A DNA stretch of 64,000 nucleotides, taken from positions 36,926,001 through 36,990,000 of the forward strand of contig CM077597.1 of assembly GCA_039654915.1 (NCBI GenBank), read 5' to 3'. How positions within the stretch are numbered: position 1 is the first letter of the stretch; each line of letters starts with the position of its first letter. A program made the translations under genes and the position numbers. The notes below the pieces were generated by a model that searched no databases, was not told the origin of the DNA, and saw only the letters and a list, made by a program, of their open reading frames with translations. The DNA comes from Aquilaria yunnanensis (taxonomy: Eukaryota > Streptophyta > Magnoliopsida > Malvales > Thymelaeaceae). Shown one piece after another: positions 52,926 through 64,000 of the stretch.

Positions 52926-54868
52926 AAATAAACCCTTTGAGGTTTATACAGATGCATCTATTGTGAGATTATGATGTGTATTGATGCAAGAAAAACAAGC
53001 CATAGTTTATGGATCAAGTCAATTGAGACCACATGAGAAAAACTATACCATGTATGATCTAGAACATGCAACTGTGATTTTTTTCTTAAAACTGTGGAGA
53101 CATTACCTACTAGGTAATAAGTTCCAGATCTTCACCAATCATAAAAGTCTCAAATATCTATTTACTCAAAAGGAGTTGAATATGAGATAGAGAATATGGC
53201 TTGAATACCTCAAAGATTTTGAATGTAGCTTTGAGTACATTAAAGGCAAAGCCAACAAAGTGGCTGATGCTTTCAGCAAGAAATACATAGGTATCTTAGA
53301 GCATGGAGAAGAAAAATCAAATGAATATAATAGCCTAACTTGGTTGGCTAACAAATGGCTAGAGTGGGAGAAAGCCCAATTAAAAGTAGTAACTATTCAA
53401 TCAACTTGGAAAGATAAAATATTGAAGGCATAACAGCAGGGTGAGGACCTTACCAAAATGTTTGGGCAGAGACATCGAAACTTTTTCCAAGGGTTCTCTT
53501 ATAGGCATGGATTGTTGTACTTCCAAGACAAAATTTATGTACCCTAAGGGTGAAAACTAAGACAACAAATTCTAAAGGAATCCCATTCTAGTAAGATGAA
53601 CATACATCTTGGTACCATGAAAGTGTACCAGTATCTAAAAGGACAATTCTAGTGGCCAAATATGAAAAGAGAAATTCATACATTTGTGTCGAATTGTGTG
53701 GTTTGCCAACAAGTAAAAGTTGAGCATCAGAAACCAAGGCAAGTTGCAGAGTTTGCCAACACCTAAAAGAAAATGGGGATTCGCATCTATGGACTTCCTG
53801 GTAACCATGCGTATGACAAAAAGAAAGAAAGATACCATCTAGGTAATTGTCAATAGACTTACAAAGTTAGCATACTTTTTACCCATTAATCTTACAGATC
53901 CTTTGGATTGGCTAGCACAGCTGTACATTAAAGAAATAGTGAGATTTGTAGCATCCCAAATGATATACTTTTAGGTAGAGAGCTAAGATTTGTGTCTAGA
54001 TTTTTGAAATCACTACATCAGGCACTAGGTACTCAACTGAAACTAAGTTCAGCTTACCACCCCCAGAATGATGGAGAAATTGAAAGAATGATACAGATCC
54101 TGAAAGATATGTTAAGGTGCTATGTGTTGGACTTTAAAGGAGAATGGGATCAACCTACTACAGCTGATAGAATTCTCCTACAACAATAGTTATCACTTAG
54201 TGATAAGAATGGCACCTTATGAAGCTCTGTATGGAAGGAGGTGTGTTACACCTCACTGTTGGTAGGATCCTAAGGATGTAGTTAAAATAGGATGAGAATT
54301 GATCGAAGATACCACTAAAAAGATCAAAATAATCATAGAAATGATAAAGGCTACTAATGATAGAGAGCAAGCCTATGCCAATCGAAGAAGGAGAAGAGAC
54401 TTAGTGTCTAAGTAGGAGACTATGTGTGGATTAAATTTTCTCCTATGAAAGGATTTATGAGATTTGGGAAGAAAGGAAAGCTAGCCTAAATCTATTGGAC
54501 CCATTTCCAGTAGTGGCTATGATTGGTAATGTGGTATATAAGCTAGAGTTACCTTTAGAATTGGGTCATATATACTTTTCTTGTTAGTATGCTTAAAAAA
54601 TACCTATCTGACCTACAACAAGCTATACCAACTTCTAACATCTCAATAACTCCCAACCTCTCTTATGAAAAGGAACCTATGAAGATTCTGGCTAAGGATG
54701 TGAGAAAGTTAAGGAGTAAATGGATAAACATGGAGTAGGTCCAATGGTCCCACCATTTTGAACAAGAAGCCACTTGGGAAATAGAGGGTAAAATGCTCAT
54801 AAGGTACCAAAGGCAATTCCTTACATTGCTTGAGAATTTGGAGGACTAAATTCTTTAAGAGGGAGGAA
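52926..54868 (+). pseudogene. Fam-2 pol fragment, copy C (RNase H to chromodomain)
   Basis: RNase H starts at NKPFEVYTDAS (first catalytic Asp present). [49 protein letters not shown] (Asn for the last catalytic Asp) and KVADAFSKKY follow (52981-53300). The linker and integrase (zinc-binding near 53640-53720, core 53760-54200) have several stops and frameshifts; 53992-54189 reads GTQLKLSSAYHPQNDGEIER. The chromodomain zone is at 54650-54800. A polypurine tract TTTAAGAGGGAGGAA ends at 54868. Upstream RT and gag are absent. Confidence 0.87.
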
Positions 54869-57330
54869 TGTCATTCCTATGACTTGTATATGCCTTGGGC
54901 TATAATGAGATGTACAAATAAAGTACATTATATGAATATATGATCAATGCAAGTCATAAGCATGGCAGTAAGGGCTGCATAGTGTGAGTCATAAGAGTGC
55001 CCTAGAGACACTTTGTTTGAACTTTAGGTGGAATATGATGGAAGATGGCATAATGGTGAGCCAAATAAGCTTGTGTTTGAATGGTAAGTGGATTGCAAGC
55101 ATGACACTCAATAAAAAGCACAAAATTGGCTAAAAAGGTAGTAAGCAAAGTGCTTTAAACCAAGGCTAAAAAAGGGAGACTCTTAAGCACACCCCAGTGT
55201 GCCCTTATGTGAACTTAGGGGTTCTGAAGCCAAAAAGACTAAGGGACATTGTATAAGTACAAGGCCTAAGGTGGTGATATTAATGAAGGAAGCCCACCAA
55301 GCTAAAAAATGTGGTGGACTAATGGAAACTTACCAAGACACTGGAGTGCGCTAGAGCACTCTTAAGTGCACCTTTATGTATGACTATGTGCTTATGAAGA
55401 CTCTAAAGTCTACTGCCTTGAAAGGCATTGTATGAGAATGATACCTATCATCTAAATGACAATGGGAGCTATAGTCTGGGCCACTAAAAGGTAAGAAACA
55501 CCAAGGAACCGTGGAGACACCTCAAGAGACTCTAAAGTGCTCTTAGATGGACTCTTAACTGGACTTATGTTCAATGCAAAATTTGAGGGCTTAATTGGAA
55601 AAATAATTGCCATAGTGGGTGCTTAAAATGTGCCACTTGAAAAGCTAAGGAATAAAAAATAGATTCAAAAAAGGATTGAGCTACTTGGAAGAAGGTTTCA
55701 CCAAGAAACAATTAAAAATCTATGGCAGCTTGGACAAATTGGGCCACTACTTGAATTAAGTTCTTTATGGCTGCTTCAATGCCATCTCCTTGCTATTTCT
55801 TGGAAGCTTCATCAGCTCAATAAGTCAAGCTAAGATCCTACCAAAGATTGAGACAAAAGGAGAACAAATCAAAGGCTAACCCAGAGAATTACTTGGAAAC
55901 TAAGTCATTCGGCCATTCTAGTTACCTAGACATTAAAGGAAAATTCCTTGAAAATTCCAAGTAGGTTTCTAGCAATATTTACTACCCAATACCATGTACT
56001 AAGCCCTACCAATGACCAGCAAAAAGAAGGGAAAGAAAGGAGAGCAACAATGTGACTAAACTAATTCAAGAAAATCTTGGTAGCTTGACTTTGGTCATTT
56101 GGCCACCACCTACTTCTATGCCTTCTAAAGAAAGCTTCCTTATGGCTACATAGCTATTTCTTGGCTATTTCCTACTCATTTACACCCTAAAAATATAGTA
56201 AACATGAGCTAATAATAGTTAGATACCGAAACATAAGCAAGAAGCCAAAAGACAACACGAGTTAGCCAAAATCGATGCTAAACTAGCACACCGTCTTTAG
56301 TACCATTCATGAGCTACCTTCTTCTTCCTTTGTTCTTCATTTCTTAGCATCATCTACTTGGCCATACCTTTTCCTAAGTACCCTTAAGTTGCTAGAAAGA
56401 AAAGAAGAGAAGGATGGAAAGAAGGTGAATATGAGACAAGGTCAAGCAAGACTAGCCCTTGGTGTCACCTATGTTGGTGCTTATGATTATGAAAATGTGA
56501 TCAAGCGTCTTTGTTACCTCTTTGACAATAGGTGAGGCCTAATATGAGGATTCTTGTTGCATATTTTGAAGGGAAAATGCTACCCTAGGTGATGGCTAAA
56601 GCCAAAGGAACCTAGAGGCTATGTTAATGGGCTATGTGTGCATAAAGCACCATGGTAAGCTAGCTAGTTAGCTTTCAGCAAGCATAGGATTTTTGTTCAA
56701 GTTGGTCCAAGCTTGACCAATAACTTAGAGATCTATGATAAATGAACTTAATCAAAATGATCACATAAAGAATCTACCAAGAAATCATGCTTGCTATGTT
56801 AAGGAAACCCTTTGTATGAGGCATGTGTGTTTGTATGCTTCTTTATTTCCATGTGTGTACCGATCCCTTTATTACTTCTATATGTATTATATATTATGTT
56901 GAACTTGTTTTTTCTTGTGCCTTTTATGTCTTTCGATGCAGGTTAATAAGGAAGCTTGGAGTTTTTAAGCATATCAGTGTTTTAAATGTTGAATAAGGCA
57001 CAAGGTGCTATTTGGGTTCTTCACTGAGTACCTATATACTCATGCCCTCTTTTGCCCATTTTAGGTAAAGAAGTGGAGGACTAAAGAGCTTTGGAACCTC
57101 TAGAGGAAATTTATGTATAGAGAGGTATACTTTATCAATTATGGCTTATGAAAAGGAAGCATGGAAAGTTCATCAATTTAAACTAATGATTGTGTTTCTA
57201 TTCTCGTGATTGTAGGCCCTGATGGCTGCCGTGGGACTTCCTATTTTTGGCACAATCTTTGTATGGTCTAGGACCAAAAGGGTTGTGAGAAATTTGTCAC
57301 CAAAGTGCCAAGTTAAAATAGAAGTTATAG
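54869..57330 (+). mobile_element. Fam-2 LTR, copy 2, left part
   Basis: Starts TGTCATTCCTATGACTTG and aligns with 4658-7115. Interrupted at 57330 by the inverted Fam-1-like solo LTR and continues at 60904. Its stem-loop is at 57025-57042. Confidence 0.85.
57025..57042 (+). repeat. LTR stem-loop, Fam-2 copy 2
   Basis: TGAGTA, loop CCTATA, TACTCA. Compared with 6809-6825 the closing pair and loop changed while the stem stayed complementary. Confidence 0.65.
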
Positions 57331-57964
57331 TGACACGGCCATCCTTGGCACCTGCCTAAGAAGCCTATAAAAGCCCGTCTCACTATGGTTGCAATTGGGT
57401 AGTTGTATATGTGCATGGATTAAAATCCCGTGATACTAATTGATTAACCTAGTATATGCAAAATGCATGCCCTTCATGCTTTGACTTGGATTAACAAAAT
57501 TTCATAAGACATTGACTTGGCCAAAACATTTTAAAAGAAAATAAGTTCAAATAGCCAAAGCACACAAAATCAACATTTATGTGAGTTTACTACACACAAC
57601 AACTGTGTGGGAGCACTCATACATAATGTAGACTAATGCCCTCACCCAAGAGCAACCCTAGAGTCTAGGACTCCTCAAAATATAGACAATGGAGGTAGCT
57701 AAGAGTACTATATATACAAGCCTCAACTGAGATCTTCTTGAACTAACTCCCACTTTGGATGCAAGTCCCAGTGGCGTGTAACAAAAGTTTTTGTCCACGT
57801 GGTGCTAGGCTTTGCAACGAAATGAAGATTGTAGTTAGTACTATGTAGGCTAGAATCATAGAGATTATCAAGTACAATACCTGCAACAAGTGCTAACTAC
57901 CATGATAACCCTTAGGGGATACACGGCCCAACAACTTCAAAATCTGCACAAAATAACTAAGGAG

Positions 57965-57984
57965 TGAGAATTTAAACATTCTCA
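57965..57984 (-). repeat. LTR stem-loop, inverted Fam-1-like LTR
   Basis: TGAGAAT, loop of six, ATTCTCA: seven perfect pairs; on the minus strand it follows TTTTCTTGCAGGTA...CCCTTAC. Confidence 0.7.
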
Positions 57985-58580
57985 GTAAGGGTCTTCACTA
58001 TACCTGCAAGAAAATTACTAAGGACTTCATATATGATAACGTATGAAACCTGCTATGAGCTCATACAACTTGAGGGTCTAATGTATGCATATACCTAGGT
58101 CATTTGAGACCACTCCTCATCCTGGTCCTTGAACTACAAGGCATTACCTTGTCCTCTAGAAAGCTTAGCCTTCCAGCCTAACTAGTGATAAATCACCAGT
58201 TGAACCTCTCTCGTTTATGTTGTACAGGGGCACTATGGTAGGACTATTGTAGACTAGCCCATAAAGACCTTGTAGACTAGGTGCACTAAGGTTTCACCTT
58301 GCAACCTCATGGCTAATAGCAAGGCAAGGTCGCTAAGGGTTCTAAACCTCTCACCTAAGCTAGTGGTACTTAGTTGTGATCCTTAGTAAACTAGTTTTCC
58401 TGCTAGTAGTAGAAGTAACCATAAAACATTACAAAACTCAAGAAATCTTCTAGGTCTTGAAGGACTTTTGTAAGTCCTGGAGTACCCCAGGAATGGTTAG
58501 ACCCCAAGGGACCCTAAGAACCCCCTTAGGTCTCCCCTCGACCTTCCTAGCAAAAACTAGAAATTTTAACCAATATGCCT

Positions 58581-58697
58581 TTGGCGAAGCATTGCCAACT
58601 GTTGAGATGTGTTGCCATAGTTGGTAATGTTCTGCCAGTTTTCCTATCACGGCGACACATTGGAGGTACTTGCGACGATTGGCGACGCATCGCCAAT
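58581..58697 (-). repeat. Decayed palindrome array of the Fam-1 type
   Basis: ATTGGCGACGCATCGCCAAT (58678-58697) has a single G-to-A change at the central CpG. TTGGCGAAGCATTGCCAA (58581-58598) is more worn. Remnants lie between them. Confidence 0.7.
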
Positions 58698-59007
58698 ATC
58701 TGTGACAGCCCAGAAAATTCCCAATTTTGCTGCTATGAACATTGGACACTTACCAAACTTATTAAACATGCTTGGATAGCCTCCAAGCTTCACATACATG
58801 TAAAACATGTTGCATAGATCATAACCAACTATCACAAGCCAATCTAGGATGCATTATAAAATCATCCCAATCATCACAAACCTCATAGTCCACCATAGTT
58901 CAACCTTGCCCACTAACTAATGCTATTGCTAGAACTACTCGAATTCATACTAATTGAACTAAAAAACACAACTCCCTTACCTTAAGTTTACTTCAGAAGC
59001 AAGAAAC

Positions 59008-60425
59008 TGTTAGTGTTGTGCCCAAAAAAAACCAATCATGAGATGATTGTATTTTTGCACATTGAGTCATGATATTTTATTGAGGCATTAATCCAGCAAT
59101 TTTGTTTGTTGTTTTGTTTCTGCGTAACGTAATAAACATAATTGTAACCCTAGAATAATGATATTCTTAAACATCCCTAGTCTAGTATTATTGTGGAGCG
59201 GGTTGCAATAATACATAATGACTAGCATATGTGGAGACTAATATGAGATATGTAGTCTACATATGGGTACAAGTTGGAGAACTTGTGTACTGGACCGACC
59301 CACCATGAGAACACTTCATGGATCGTTATATGAGTGTCATAAGTGATTCTCATAGTGATCATGGTATATGTAGTCCTTCGACCTAAGATCAGCAAGGTTC
59401 CCTACATGTGAGTCACATACTTTGATACTTTCCTTTGTTGTTCGTAACTGAGTGAACTTGAAGGAGGTCATTGGGTATGTCACATATCATGTGGAGGGAT
59501 TTTTATGATCAAGATGGGATTTGTCCCTCCTATGTAACGGGAGTGATATCTTTGGGCCCCTTGATAGAGTGAGACTTAGAAAATGCATGGCCATGCTTCG
59601 ATGAGTTGATATATGATATCAATGTCGTCAGTTTAAGTTGGTCTACTCGGTAATCAAGAAACCAAAGATTGGGCTATACGAGAGTGACACATTCCATGAC
59701 TCGTGCTTAGTCTTGATATCTTGGACAAAGGGACAATGGCATATATCGGTCATGATCATAAAGGTTTAGTCGATTCACCGACAATCTTGTCACTTGGGTA
59801 GCAATGATGTGTTGCTAGACACCGCTCATTGCTTATGATCATAAATGTGATTTATGATCATTGCCAACATGGCAAGAGCCTATTGGGTAGCACACACAGA
59901 GCTATTTGGATCATTAGAGTGCATGGGCTAATTATTTGGGTTATGGTTTCACTTTAATTTCGTATTAATAATGGGCCAAGGAGTTGAGCCATTATTAAGC
60001 CCGAAATTAAATCCTAATTGGATTAGGGCTTTAAAACCCATTAGGCCTGGAAGTTGAGTCTCACTATAAATACAACTTTTAAGTGAGAAATTCACAGGTC
60101 TCCTTGCCCTAGCCTCCCAAAAGGACAGCCGCACTCTTCTCTTGCAATTCCTTGGAGGACGCAAGCTAGCACTGCGAGCGCAAGAGAAACGCATCTGCCG
60201 GGACGTGGTGGAAGCGTGGTGATCCCGATAGGCTCATGTGGATACCATAGAGAGCCTGAACACGTCAACTGCTCAGGTTTTGTGATTCGACTGTACAGTT
60301 GAGTGAGAGATCTCAACCGAAAATTAGGTATGAAATTTTCGAACACCCGGTTTACCCCGTTTCACTTGGATCCTTGAGGGTTTCGGTTAAATTCCGCTGC
60401 GCTGTTTGGCTCCCGAAACCCAACA
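59008..60425 (+). mobile_element. Fam-7 solo LTR, copy 3 (1418 bp)
   Basis: TGTTAGTGTTGTGCCC to GAAACCCAACA, target duplications GAAAC at 59003-59007 and 60426-60430. TATAAATA at 60065-60072 and the 11-bp hairpin (59834-59860) are intact. By eye it differs from copy 1 by only a few percent. Confidence 0.88.
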
Positions 60426-60903
60426 GAAACAAGTAACTCTTCCTAAAAAATTAGAGCCCTATAAAGCTCCACTTAGTTCCAAGCAATGTGCACAAAACAT
60501 CAAGTTACTAAATTCTAACCAAAACCCAATCCCCCAATCAACTAATAAACATGAAATCAATCAAGAACACATTGATTACCTTATATAAAAAATAGGGGAT
60601 AGAAGAGAACATGCTTCCAAGCTTCAAAACCATTATTTTATGCTTCAAACAAGATTCCAATGGCCTATATAGTTACTGTAGCTTCTTTTTTCAACAAAAA
60701 CTCTTGATTTTGGGCTCCAATTGGTGAAGGAATGATGGTGTGAAGGATGAACTCGGGTTATGGCAGCCATCCCCCCACTTTACCATCTTATAAACCATGT
60801 TCAAAGTATTAGACATGGAACACTTAAATCCCTCTCCTTTTGATAAGCTTAGTTATTCTTGATTGATTTTGTTTATTTCAACTAGTAGGCCCATAACATA
60901 AAG

Positions 60904-61377
60904 TCTCAATGGGCCTAGAAATTGTTTGAACAAAAAGTGTACCATACATGAGAACACTTAGTAAATCAAACTTTTGATGTATATGTTTTGGGCCATGTAG
61001 TCCTAACTTGAAAATTTTAGCATGTACATATTTGTATATATTAAGGGCAAGGGGGACTAGGCTTAGAATAAAATACAAGTTTTGCCAGTGTATATTTTTG
61101 GACCTGGGTAGGCCATAAGGCACAAAGTAAAAGAAGCTTGCATGGTTTGTAATTTATGTTGTATGCATGCATGTTTGCTTGTATATGTGAGCATGTCAGC
61201 TTTAGGCAAACTCTAATGAACCTCTAAAGACACTAAGACACACTTTCACATGCATGCTTAATCCCTTAAATAAACTTAACTGATTAAAGTCCCACCAATT
61301 GGATAAAACCAAGTAAAAGCCACTAAAGCTTCAAAAGCATGAGATTCCCACCTAGGTAAATAAAAACTAGGGTTAAG
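60904..61377 (+). mobile_element. Fam-2 LTR, copy 2, right part
   Basis: AGTCTCAATGGGCC to CTAGGGTTAAG aligns with 7113-7580 of the first Fam-2 LTR. The last 110 bp or so are cut off by the Fam-4 LTR at 61378. Confidence 0.82.
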
Positions 61378-63846
61378 TGTTACCACTTTGAGTGCTTCTA
61401 CACAGTGATTAAATTTAGTGAGCTCAAGCCCTAGGCAGTCGATGTCCTGTAGGCCAACCAGAACATGTGCACCATGCTTACGCAAGTGGCCCTCTTGGTC
61501 ATTATCCAAAGATGTGTATTTTGGTCCAACCATCACACACGTATTCACATACAATTTCATCTGAAAGTAATGATGACAATGAAATTCTTTATTCCTGGCC
61601 AATATGGAATTTGAGCAAAATCCTCAAGTGCGTGTACAATCATATGCATACATGATTGTATTGGTGTGCATTTTATGTGTCCAAACTTTAACCCCATGCC
61701 TAACTCAAATTCTACCTGTGCTTTCCTGTTCCCTAAAGGTTTTAAACCCTTTAATACCCCTAAACTTTTTAGGAAAAAAAGGTTTGAGACATTAAATCTA
61801 TCTAAGTTTATAATTATGGATTTTATACTTAACCGGGTAAAAATGACCATATGAACAGTGCTCAGCAAAATCAGCCAATTTTGACAGGCCAAAACTCTGG
61901 CTACAGGGCACCAAATCCAGTGATTTAAGAGCCAAATTATTCATATCAAACTTTTTTAGATGTGGTCAAAATTTTAGAGCCAGTACAAAAATTTATGGCA
62001 GCTGGTGTGCAGGGTACCAAATTTTAGCTACTATTGACCACTATGCCCATACAAAATATCATAATATTTATACACTCTATTTTCCAGGTGAAAAACCCAC
62101 TTGGTAGTGTCCATACATGTCTTATACACCTAGAAAGACCATTCCCATGAGTTTATAACCCTTTTAACCATCATTCATAAAAATGCCATCGAAATAGCCC
62201 ACAAACACCATATGGGCAACATTGTATACACACTTCAAACTACACTCCATTGATCCCTATATCCTTCTCACATTATACATACAAAATACCCAACTCATTT
62301 AAATGAATTTATCAACCACATACATGACAATAACTTAGCTAGTACATACACTAAGCTTCTTAGAGAACTTCAAAAGCACTTAGCACTCTAGAAACTTGAA
62401 AGGACCAGCTGCTATGTAAGGTAGAAAGTACCATGACTAAAAATAGCTAATGTGATTTAAAAAATCATGAAACTTTCCAATTCACATCTAAACATATGGT
62501 CATTAATGTATCTAAAATTTTATAGAGAAAATCAAACTATAGCTATTAGTTTGAATGCTCTATTTCAGGTGCTCTTGAAGTGGACAGAAAGGGGGTAAGT
62601 CTCTTTGAAGAAACTTAGTAAGGGCTTATCATTAGAAAATTGAATTCCCAGAAACATACCTGAAATCCAAAGACATAAAAAAAAAAGCACATATACAAAA
62701 ATATGGCCATCCAACTGCACAAACAATTAGAACGCAATGAAATGTAATGCTGGCAGTAGTACATCTTTAGGGTTAGTCCATAAACAATCAAATAAACAAT
62801 ATGTAATCACTATGGCAGCCCTCCTCAAGGTAATGATTGATCTTAAGAGGTTAATTGGTCTTATTTAGTACTAACTTGGGCTCTAGAAACCCTTGTAAAC
62901 ATTGCCATCTTAGTGCATGAAAAACAATAAGGCTGAAACCTTGTTCATGCACTCCCCCTTAACCCATACTTGATTCCTTGAGCTTTTTTCTCTCTTCCAA
63001 GCATGGTTTTAGCCTCATGGATGCTTGATCATCATATTAGGATAGTAAAAAATCATGAAACATGAAGATAAAACCCTTATCTAAGCTGTGAAGGCTGAAA
63101 TCTTCAAGAGATACACAATAAACCCGAAAACTAGGGCTTTTCTCTGTCTTGTTGCATCTGATTGCCTTTCTTTGTGATCGCTTGGGAGATTGAGCTATGG
63201 TGGCTATGGAAGGTTATGGAGGAGCTAAGGAAGGAACTCTGGATGGTAAGGTCCAAAAATGACCAAGCAAAGGCAATAAATCAAGATATTTTCCTTAGTT
63301 TAATTAGTTTAATCTTAACCCTTACTTAGGTCACTATAAGTATGCCTTAAGAAAATACTTTTTGGCTAATCTTTAGCCCACCTTTTTGAATTTAGAACTT
63401 GGAAATAAAAGGCTGGGATAATGCTAGAAATGGCCACCTTTGACCCTTTTCAATGATACTCCCATCCTTATGTTATTTTTATGAACAATTATAAACCTAG
63501 TTGTCCTAAGTTCTTGAATCATAGCCTTTGTTTCCTTTATGCAATTTAGCCTAAAAAAATTGCTTCCATACCATTCAAATCCCTCTAAAACCTCTCTTTT
63601 AAAGTTGTACAATTGAGACCCAAGTGTTGAAATCTTACAATAAAGTCCACAGGTTACTTGTTAACCAAGGAGTCTTTTAGGGTTTTCTTTTGGGTCAAGT
63701 AACCATTGTGTGGATCTTTTAAGGAGGTGTAGATTATACACTTTGCCCTTCACATTCCATTCACTATGGGGAAAATCATGCTATATAATTTTTTATAACC
63801 ATTACCCCTTTATATTGTAATTTTTCCCATTTTTGAGGCAGTAACA
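61378..63846 (-). mobile_element. Fam-4 3' LTR, minus strand (2469 bp)
   Basis: On the minus strand it starts TGTTACTGCCTC at 63846 and ends GAGTGGTAACA (CTCAAAGTGGTAACA) at 61378. A polypurine tract and pol end lie at 63847 and beyond, so it is the 3' LTR of an element running off the window. The left flank is TTAAG (61373-61377), the expected target duplication. The stem-loop is at 62596-62617. Confidence 0.86.
62596..62617 (-). repeat. LTR stem-loop, Fam-4 minus-strand LTR
   Basis: TAAGTCTCTT, short loop, AGAAACTTA: nine pairs with one C-A mismatch at the position that is G-G in the solo LTR (40942-40963). Confidence 0.6.
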
Positions 63847-64000
63847 CTTCTGCCCCCCTTAAAAATTGCCCTTACCTTAAGGTACTCATTTGGATACTTC
63901 CCTAGGATTTTCTTCTCAATTTCCCAGGTTACCTCTCTTTTAGAATGGTTTGAACATTGTACTTTAACCATGGGAATCAGTTTGTTCCTTAGTCTTCTAG
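63847..64000 (-). pseudogene. Fam-4 chromodomain end and polypurine tract, minus strand
   Basis: The minus strand reads RRLRNKLIPMVKVQCSNHSK, REVTWEIEKKILGKYPNEYL, the end of a chromodomain, then TTTTTAAGGGGGGCAGAAG next to the LTR. This stretch has no stop within the chromodomain. The rest of pol lies right of the window. Confidence 0.82.

Larger units (their letters stand above)
57331..60898 (-). mobile_element. Fam-1-like solo LTR, minus strand, with nested Fam-7 solo LTR
   Basis: The inverted LTR starts at 60898 (TGTTATGGGCC on the minus strand) and ends at 57331 (GGCCGTGTCA). Flanks TATAG (57326-57330) and TAAAG (60899-60903) match at four of five bases, a decayed target duplication. 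Without the nested element it is about 2.15 kb. It keeps the stem-loop (57965-57984) and decayed palindromes (58581-58598, 58678-58697). It interrupts the Fam-2 LTR. Confidence 0.85.

Noticed and set aside
1..64000. Host genes, tRNA, rRNA or CRISPR arrays
   Set aside because: No exon-like frame with a cellular domain, no tRNA cloverleaf beyond the short primer sites, no rRNA text and no regularly spaced short repeats were seen; all stretches are accounted for by retrotransposon parts.

Overview
The window is nuclear DNA of a seed plant, most likely an angiosperm, and consists of nested LTR retrotransposons from end to end. I found no host gene, tRNA, rRNA or CRISPR array. The coding matter is Ty3/gypsy gag-pol: CCHC zinc knuckle, aspartic protease, RT, RNase H, integrase, and a C-terminal chromodomain with a YEEKP...TWE...KRYP pattern. 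The primer sites match plant initiator tRNA-Met (TGGTATCAGAGC). LTR length and domain order fit plant chromoviruses of the Tekay/Del type. AT-rich sequence, long LTRs and many solo LTRs suggest a large, repeat-rich genome; the species cannot be named from sequence alone. Family labels (Fam-1 to Fam-7) are local to this annotation.

Layout. 1-4657: two tandem, decayed copies of the 3' part of a Fam-2 pol, the first split by a Fam-7 solo LTR (649-2065, TSD GATTT). 4658-7692: Fam-2 LTR. 7700-17475: a complete young Fam-1 element (TSD GTTGG, two 2476-bp LTRs differing at about 13 sites by eye) that landed in the primer-binding site of the Fam-2 element. 17476-18110: Fam-2 primer site and gag remnant. 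18110-19812: LTR-like sequence (Fam-6) with a 281-bp tandem duplication. 19813-19956: Fam-7 fragment. 19957 to about 42422: a Fam-3 element with long LTRs and a non-coding interior (LARD-like). Inside it sits a full-length minus-strand Fam-5 element (25202-35974, TSD GAATG), itself hit by a Fam-7 solo LTR (26735-28149, TSD GGGAA) and a Fam-1-like solo LTR (31167-33593, TSD CAAGT). The Fam-3 3' LTR is hit by a Fam-4 solo LTR (39749-42190, TSD CCTCC).

42423-51935: plus-strand Fam-5 sequence in a tandem arrangement (pol end, LTR, gag-pol, LTR). 51936-52925: minus-strand Fam-4 LTR fragment. 52926-61377: third Fam-2 pol copy and its LTR, interrupted by a minus-strand Fam-1-like solo LTR (57331-60898) that carries another Fam-7 solo LTR (59008-60425, TSD GAAAC). 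61378-64000: 3' LTR and pol end of a minus-strand Fam-4 element that runs off the window.

Every coding region is broken. The Fam-1 element is recent by its LTRs, yet it has four in-frame stops, no frameshift, and Asn for Asp in the RT active site, so it was probably moved by proteins supplied in trans. The most interesting non-coding signals are a stem-loop in the LTRs of all six gypsy-type families, whose sequence changes while the pairing is kept, and an array of CpG-rich 20-bp palindromes in the Fam-1 LTR.
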